From Candidatus Bathyarchaeota archaeon (GTDB lineage Archaea > Thermoproteota > Bathyarchaeia > RBG-16-48-13 > GCA-020355125): a stretch of DNA of 18,954 nt. Position 1 is the stretch's first letter, and each line of letters begins with the position of its first letter. Of the stretch, positions 13,793 to 18,954 are shown piece by piece. Made by a program: the position numbers and the translations under genes. The notes under the pieces were generated by a model. The model was not told the origin of the DNA, ran no database searches, and was given only the letters and a program-made list of their open reading frames with translations. The DNA lies in NCBI GenBank assembly GCA_030607815.1, contig JAUWJG010000006.1, positions 1-18,954 of the forward strand. Direction: 5' to 3'.

Positions 13793-15616
13793 CTACAACA
13801 CCGTCACAGACTTCGCCAAATTCCGAGGCTTATCCGGATCACAACCACGCGCAACAGCCATATAATACGCAAACAACTGCAACGGCACAACATACGGAAT
13901 CGGAGACAACAACGAAGAAACACCCCCCGGAATACAAACAAAATCATCCACCAACCCCTTAATCTCCTCATCACCCTCATCAACAACAGCAATAACACAC
14001 GCACCACGCGCCTTCAACTCCATAATATTCCCCACCAACACCCGCCGCGACCCACCCCCAGGACAAACAAAAATCACAGGAAACCCAGGCTCAATCAAAC
14101 TAATCGCACCATGCTTACTCTCACCCGCAGAATATGAAATCGACGGAATATACGAAATCTCCAACAACTTCAACCGCCCCTCCAACGCCGTCGCCGAACT
14201 AATCCCACGCCCAAGAAAGAAAAAACAACCCCGATCACGATACTTCTCAACCAACAAACGCACCTTCCCCACCTGCGTCTCCAAAACCTCACTAACAATA
14301 TCAGGAATTCCCTCAATCTCCAACGTCAACTCATCAATCCTCGCCTGAGACACCTTCCCCCTCAACTTCGCAAGCCTCAACGCCAACTGCGCCAACACCA
14401 TAATCTGCGAAGAAAACGTCTTAGACGCAGCAACACCAATCTCAGGCCCCGACTGCTGACACAAATACGCCCGAGAAACCCTCGTCAACGTCGAACCAAT
14501 CGTATTCGTCAACCCCAAAATCGTCGCAGCTTTAAAACGCGCATACTCAATAGCGTGAAGAACATCAGCCGTCTCACCCGACTGACTCACCGCCAAAATC
14601 GTACTATCAATATTCACAGCATCCCCATACCGCTCAATAAACTCCGACGCAATCACATGAACCGTTGAAAGATTACACAAACGCGAAAACATATACGACG
14701 CAGCAAAACAAGCATTATACGACGTCCCACACGCCAACAAATAAATCTGCTTCGACCGATCCAAAAACCGCGTCAACAAATCAAGATAATCATCCTGCAA
14801 CCGCACAGCATTCTGCAAACACAACGGCTGCTCATAAATCTCCTTCAACATAAAATGCGGATAACCCTGCTTCTCCGCCATCTCAAACGTCCACGAAACA
14901 TCCACAAAATCCCTAACAACAACCCCCCAATCACTCAACCGCCGAATCTCAACCCCCCCAACAGACAACAAAACCATCTCCCCATTCTCAACATACACCA
15001 CCCTACGCGTCAACGGCAACAACGCAGGAATATCAGACGAAACATAAACAGAACCCTCACACACCCCAACCACCAAAGGACTCTCATTCCTCGCACAAAC
15101 CACCAAACCCGGCTCACCACTAAACAACATCGCAAGCGCATAAGACCCCTCAAGCCGCCCCACAGCAGCCCTACAACTCTCAACAAAACCTAAACCCTTA
15201 CCAAGATACTCCTCAACCAAATGAGGAACAACCTCAGTATCAGTCAACGACGAAAAAACATGCCCCCCATCAACCAACTCCCGTTTCAACTCCAAATAAT
15301 TATCAATAATCCCATTATGCACAACCGCCACCCGCCCGGAACAATCAAGATGCGGATGCGAATTCTCCCTAGTCGGAGCACCATGCGTCGCCCAACGCGT
15401 ATGACCAATCCCCACACTCCCCGGCAAATCATCCAAATCAAGCTCCCCATGAACCACATCAATCCGCCCACAATCCTTCTTCACAAAAAGCTCACCATCA
15501 AAAACAGTAGCCACCCCAACAGAATCATACCCCCTATACTCAAGACGCAAAAGACCCCCATGAATCAAAGGAGCAACAGCACCCTCACCCAACAAACAAC
15601 CAAAAATTCCACACAA
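13793..15616 (-). CDS. glmS: Glutamine--fructose-6-phosphate aminotransferase (isomerizing)
   Basis: The 607-residue enzyme makes glucosamine-6-phosphate from fructose-6-phosphate and glutamine, the entry to UDP-GlcNAc. The N-terminal glutaminase domain begins with the catalytic Cys right after the initiator (CGIFGC), followed by RGYDSVG, HTRWATHG and HNGIIDNY. Two SIS sugar-isomerase domains follow with CGTSYNA, SQSGETAD, GRGISSATALEGRLKLLEISY, ESKHG and the C-terminal NLAKSVTVL with the catalytic Lys. The need for Cys at position 2 fixes TTG 15614-15616 as the start; GGAG lies 11 bases upstream. The codons end almost only in G or T, unlike every neighbour, so the plus strand is nearly all A and C. 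This suggests a different mutational or codon history, perhaps transfer. Confidence 0.96.
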   Translation of the reverse strand: MCGIFGCLLGEGAVAPLIHGGLLRLEYRGYDSVGVATVFDGELFVKKDCGRIDVVHGELDLDDLPGSVGIGHTRWATHGAPTRENSHPHLDCSGRVAVVHNGIIDNYLELKRELVDGGHVFSSLTDTEVVPHLVEEYLGKGLGFVESCRAAVGRLEGSYALAMLFSGEPGLVVCARNESPLVVGVCEGSVYVSSDIPALLPLTRRVVYVENGEMVLLSVGGVEIRRLSDWGVVVRDFVDVSWTFEMAEKQGYPHFMLKEIYEQPLCLQNAVRLQDDYLDLLTRFLDRSKQIYLLACGTSYNACFAASYMFSRLCNLSTVHVIASEFIERYGDAVNIDSTILAVSQSGETADVLHAIEYARFKAATILGLTNTIGSTLTRVSRAYLCQQSGPEIGVAASKTFSSQIMVLAQLALRLAKLRGKVSQARIDELTLEIEGIPDIVSEVLETQVGKVRLLVEKYRDRGCFFFLGRGISSATALEGRLKLLEISYIPSISYSAGESKHGAISLIEPGFPVIFVCPGGGSRRVLVGNIMELKARGACVIAVVDEGDEEIKGLVDDFVCIPGGVSSLLSPIPYVVPLQLFAYYMAVARGCDPDKPRNLAKSVTVL

Positions 15617-15911
15617 ACCTCACAACACTCCAAAAATCAACATAAATACTCGATATATAACCATATACTAATAAATAATTGGAATAAAATGCGGTAAAAA
15701 ATATAGATCTAGAATTAACGAGATAATCAATGTTTGTTCATTCGGAAATAAAACTGATCTTAAAAAGATTTTTAAGAAGCGAAGTTATTGCAAAAAAGAT
15801 GAATTTTATTTTCAAGCTATATAACTTTAAAAAATATCATTTTTAATATGAGAAAAGTAGTTTAATCTAAATAACTAGGTTTGTTATTTCAAAAAAACCT
15901 TAATTTTAAAT
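15617..15911. promoter_or_regulatory. Divergent promoter region glmS / valS
   Basis: For glmS, the minus strand has TTATATAT at 15660-15653, about 40 bases before its TTG start. That would put transcription initiation just before GGAG and leave a leader of about 15 bases. For valS, TTTTTAATATG near 15840-15850 is a possible TATA element. The rest is AT-rich with no gene. Confidence 0.5.
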
Positions 15912-18404
15912 TTGGGAAAACAAATCAAGTTTCACAATCAAGTAAAAAGGGTGACTATTCTGTCCAAGAATTTAAAAAATGGAAAAGAATTTCGAAAGCG
16001 ATACAATTCTAAGGAAATAGAAGAAAAATGGCAGCGTTATTGGCAAAAACCTGAGGTTTACAAAGCGGCTTTCAAGTTTAATAAACAGGATACTGAACAC
16101 CCGGTATATATTATTGACACCCCACCTCCTTTCACTTCAGGTGAATTACATCTCGGTCAAGCCTACTGGATTAGTATTGCAGATACAATCGCTCGATATA
16201 AGAGAATGAGAGGTTACAATGTCCTTTTACCACAAGGATGGGATTGCCAAGGATTACCAACAGAACTCAAGGTACAAAATAAATGGAAGATTTCACGAAA
16301 GAATAAGAAAATATTCAAGCAGAAGTGCATTGAATGGACATTGCAAATGATAGCAAAAATGAAGAAGACCATGTTCAAATTGGGTTACAGACCAGACTGG
16401 GAACAATTTGAATATCGAACAATGGACAAAGACTATTGGCGAAATGTGCAACTGAGTCTACTTAGACTCTTTAAGAACGGTTTAATATATCGAGATGCGT
16501 TTCCAATTCATTGGTGTCCAAATTGTGAGACAGCTTTATCTCGAGCCGAATTGGGTTATATCGAAAAAAAGGGGTACTTGTTTTTCATCAAGTTTCCCTA
16601 TAAAAAGACACATGTTAAAGTTGCAACAACGCGGCCAGAACTACTTTCTGCATGTCAAGCATTAGTCGTTCACCCAGAAGATGAGAGATATAGAGATTTA
16701 GTAGGTGAAGAGGTTAAAATACCTCTATTTGGAAGAAATATACCAATACTTTCCGACTCACAGGTTAATATGGATTTTGGAACAGGAGTTGTCATGATTT
16801 GTACTTTTGGTGATGAGCAAGATATCCGATGGCAACAAAAATATAGTTTAGATATTCTGAAAGTTGTTGATGAACACGGTAATATTATAAATTCGGGTAA
16901 ATATTCTAAACTTAAAATCTCAAAAGCAAGAGAAAAAATTATATCAGATTTAAAAAATGCTGGATTACTATCCAAAAAGGAAGAAATTGATCACAAGGTT
17001 TTCGCTCATATCGAAAGATCCGATTGTATGGCTCCTGTAGAGTTTCTAGTTAAAACCCAGTTTTTCATAAAGAGTAAATCTTTCAAAAAAGAAATAATAA
17101 AGACCGGCGAGGAAATGAAGTGGTTTCCAGAACACATGTTTCAAAGGCTTCTTGATTGGGTGAATAGTATTGAGTGGGATTGGATAATATCTCGACAGAG
17201 GACTTATGGAACTCCGATTCCATTTTGGTATTGTGATGAATGTAATGAGATAATTCCAGCCTTAGAAGATGAACTTCCCATAGAACCTGAGAAAGAAAAA
17301 CCACCGACGAATAAGTGTCCAAAATGTGCCTCAAATAAGATTTATCCATCATTAGATGTATGTGATTGTTGGGTAGACTCGAGCATAACTCCTCTAATAA
17401 TCTCAGGTTATTTCAACAATGAAGACTACTTCAACAAAGCATATCCAACAAATATTAGAATACAAGGTATCGATATAATACGAACTTGGTTATACTACAC
17501 TACTCTACGTTGTCTAATGCTGACGAAAAAGCTCCCATTTAATGAGGCTCTTATCCACGGAATGGTCTTAGGTCCAGATGGCACTAATATGTCAAAATCT
17601 AAAGGAAATGTAATAAATCCAGAGGATCATCTAAAGGATATGGGAGCTGATTCACTAAGACAGGCTTTACTCTCATTAACCATTGGATCAGATTTCCCTT
17701 TTAAATGGGAAACAGTAAAGCATAACAAAGCATTTCTCCAAAAGTATTGGTCAGCTTCTAGGTTTGCATTTCGCTTTCTCAGGGACTATGAAAAACGCCC
17801 TGAAGACTCAAAGTATCTGACAACAATAGATCGGTGGATAATTGCTAAACTAATTGATGTAATAGAAATTGTGACAAAAGCAATGGATACGCATCAATTT
17901 CATATTGCCCTCGATAAGATCCAAGAATTCTTCTGGCATCTATTCTGTGATCAATATCTTGAAGCAGTTAAACATAGAATTTATACTAAAATGAGTGATG
18001 AGAATTACACAGCTGCGGTCTATACTCTTCACACAATATTATGGGAAACTACTCACCTTCTTGCACCTATATGTCCACATATCACCGAAGAAGTGAATCA
18101 TATTTTATTCAACAATGAAGTTCTCTCTATTCATGCAGATAAATGGCCTAATAGTGCAAACTTACAACTAGATAGGGAATGTGAAAAAAAAGGAGACATT
18201 ATTATAAATGTTATAGCAAAGATAAGAAGCGAAAAATCTAAGGCGGGTATACCTCTGAGTGGATCTGTAAAAAAGATTGACATATATACTCAGAAATCAA
18301 TCATCCAAATTTTAAAGGAAGGGGAAGGAGAAATCAAACGAATTCTCCACATTGAAAAAATTTCGTATAATGAAGATGAGAATTTTAAAGTAAAATTTGA
18401 ATAA
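15912..18404 (+). CDS. valS: Valyl-tRNA synthetase
   Basis: A class I synthetase charging tRNA-Val, about 815-830 residues. Counting from TTG 15912, residues 70-110 hold TPPPFTSGELHLGQAYW, RYKRMRGYNVLLPQGWDCQGLPTE, with the HIGH signature reading HLGQ (80-83). Zn-type CPNC follows, then the CP1 editing domain with ATTRPELL and FGTGVVMICTFGDEQD. DWIISRQRTYGTPIPFWYC, CPKC and the KMSKS-equivalent NMSKSKGN (559-566) come next, and then the anticodon-binding helices. GWDCQGLPTE and the editing motifs point to Val rather than Leu or Ile. The true start is uncertain. TTG 15912 has no ribosome binding site, GTG 15951 lies right on AAGG, and CTG 15960 is 5 bases after AGGGTGA with Ser next. The family core begins at RYNSKEIEEKWQRYW. 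Confidence 0.93.
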   Translation: MGKQIKFHNQVKRVTILSKNLKNGKEFRKRYNSKEIEEKWQRYWQKPEVYKAAFKFNKQDTEHPVYIIDTPPPFTSGELHLGQAYWISIADTIARYKRMRGYNVLLPQGWDCQGLPTELKVQNKWKISRKNKKIFKQKCIEWTLQMIAKMKKTMFKLGYRPDWEQFEYRTMDKDYWRNVQLSLLRLFKNGLIYRDAFPIHWCPNCETALSRAELGYIEKKGYLFFIKFPYKKTHVKVATTRPELLSACQALVVHPEDERYRDLVGEEVKIPLFGRNIPILSDSQVNMDFGTGVVMICTFGDEQDIRWQQKYSLDILKVVDEHGNIINSGKYSKLKISKAREKIISDLKNAGLLSKKEEIDHKVFAHIERSDCMAPVEFLVKTQFFIKSKSFKKEIIKTGEEMKWFPEHMFQRLLDWVNSIEWDWIISRQRTYGTPIPFWYCDECNEIIPALEDELPIEPEKEKPPTNKCPKCASNKIYPSLDVCDCWVDSSITPLIISGYFNNEDYFNKAYPTNIRIQGIDIIRTWLYYTTLRCLMLTKKLPFNEALIHGMVLGPDGTNMSKSKGNVINPEDHLKDMGADSLRQALLSLTIGSDFPFKWETVKHNKAFLQKYWSASRFAFRFLRDYEKRPEDSKYLTTIDRWIIAKLIDVIEIVTKAMDTHQFHIALDKIQEFFWHLFCDQYLEAVKHRIYTKMSDENYTAAVYTLHTILWETTHLLAPICPHITEEVNHILFNNEVLSIHADKWPNSANLQLDRECEKKGDIIINVIAKIRSEKSKAGIPLSGSVKKIDIYTQKSIIQILKEGEGEIKRILHIEKISYNEDENFKVKFE

Positions 18405-18428
18405 TGCAAAATAAAGGCATAGTTTACT

Positions 18429-18954
18429 CTATAACATTTTATATCGCAATATTGCAGCTATCCCGCCAAAACTTTCAAGTTCAACTCCTTCTTCCGTCTC
18501 ATTGGAGATAACTTCAACTTCTGCATTCATATGCTCAGCAATTTCTACAATTTCATCGAAGATATCCTGAATTTTCTTTACGTTCGGGTTAAGAGAAGAA
18601 CATTGAGGACATGATGTTTCATTAATTATCTTTTCGTCTCTTTGCAGTCCCTTATTTTTAAGTGTACTATACCAAAAGTTATTGCAAATGGAACATTCTA
18701 ATGTAACACGTTTCCAATCAAAATTATTAGATATAAGAACGGTTCTAACATTATTTTTGTTTAAGGCTTTTAGAACTTCCTTTTCACCATATGTAACAAG
18801 CCCGGTATCATGACCAAGTTCGTAAAGAAAACGCTGAACAAGTCGCTTCTCCTCAGCATAACGAACTTCTCTCAAGATATCTGTAGACTTCTCCACAACT
18901 TCCTCTATTCCACCCTCCCCAGTATATGCTGTATCGACAATTGAAAGAATTTTC
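18429..18954 (-). CDS. prf1: Peptide chain release factor aRF1, C-terminal part (runs off the right edge)
   Basis: The frame is open to the window edge (about 174 residues, stop TAG at 18431-18429). It begins KILSIVDTAYTGEGGIEEVVEKS, then YELGHDTGLVTYGEKEVLKAL. A CSICNNFW and CPQC cysteine segment follows and the end is FGGIAAILRY. This is domain 3 of archaeal/eukaryotic class I release factors, with the end of domain 2. The stop-codon-reading NIKS domain and the GGQ hydrolysis loop are outside the window. aRF1 reads all three stop codons and releases the peptide together with aIF5A/ABCE1-type partners. The GTG at 18896 is internal, not the start. It is convergent with valS, with 24 bases between the stop codons. 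Confidence 0.93.
   Translation of the reverse strand, partial: KILSIVDTAYTGEGGIEEVVEKSTDILREVRYAEEKRLVQRFLYELGHDTGLVTYGEKEVLKALNKNNVRTVLISNNFDWKRVTLECSICNNFWYSTLKNKGLQRDEKIINETSCPQCSSLNPNVKKIQDIFDEIVEIAEHMNAEVEVISNETEEGVELESFGGIAAILRYKML

Noticed and set aside
13732..15697. Several plus-strand frames opposite glmS (for example 14855-15193 and 15221-15697)
   Set aside because: They consist of Pro, Thr, Asn, His and Gln repeats that arise from the A/C-rich complement of glmS; there are no domain features, and glmS explains the region fully.
1..18954. CRISPR array, insertion sequence or integrase
   Set aside because: No spaced direct repeats, transposase or integrase frames, or terminal inverted repeats were seen.

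Overview
The window comes from an archaeal chromosome. Archaeal signature genes are sn-glycerol-1-phosphate dehydrogenase, a self-processing proteasome beta subunit, the KH/metallo-beta-lactamase RNase aCPSF1, an Sm-like protein, a pre-PUA/PUA protein, UPF0179, a 26-kDa-type FKBP and aRF1. An intron-containing tRNA-Ala agrees with this. Most of the sequence is AT-rich. I cannot fix the phylum; a TACK- or Asgard-related lineage is only a guess.

Layout. 1-524 (-): N-terminal part of nadB. 910-2040 (+): dnaJ. 2456-3202 (+): FKBP prolyl isomerase, whose 3' end overlaps by 59 bases the convergent UPF0179 gene (3144-3599, -). UPF0179 follows egsA (3614-4675, -) after 14 bases. Divergent from egsA is the psmB-aCPSF1 pair (4839-5486 and 5535-7454, +). 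7619-12110 is an accessory block with visibly more G+C: a UbiA prenyltransferase (-), a TrmB-type regulator interrupted by two in-frame TGA codons (+), and a four-PAS histidine kinase (+). 12312-12812 (-) is a PUA RNA-binding protein and 12984-13211 (+) an Sm-like protein. 13357-13472 (+) is tRNA-Ala(GGC) with two insertions. 13793-15616 (-) is glmS, with extreme strand asymmetry. 15912-18404 (+) is valS, and 18429-18954 (-) is the C-terminal part of aRF1.

Themes. Genes for RNA metabolism and translation (aCPSF1, PUA protein, LSm, tRNA-Ala, ValRS, aRF1) and protein quality control (DnaJ, FKBP, proteasome) dominate. Ether-lipid synthesis is represented by G1P dehydrogenase and possibly by the UbiA enzyme. 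The accessory block looks like a regulatory and signalling insertion between housekeeping genes.

Most unusual signal. Several reading frames do not obey standard start and stop rules. dnaJ, UPF0179 and the histidine kinase have no ATG, GTG or TTG where their first domain requires a start, yet each has a Shine-Dalgarno-like sequence at the right distance from a near-cognate codon (TTA, ATA, CTG). The TrmB frame is intact except for two TGA codons at probable arginine positions. This could be non-canonical decoding, recent gene decay, or consensus errors in an assembled genome. The sequence alone does not decide between them.
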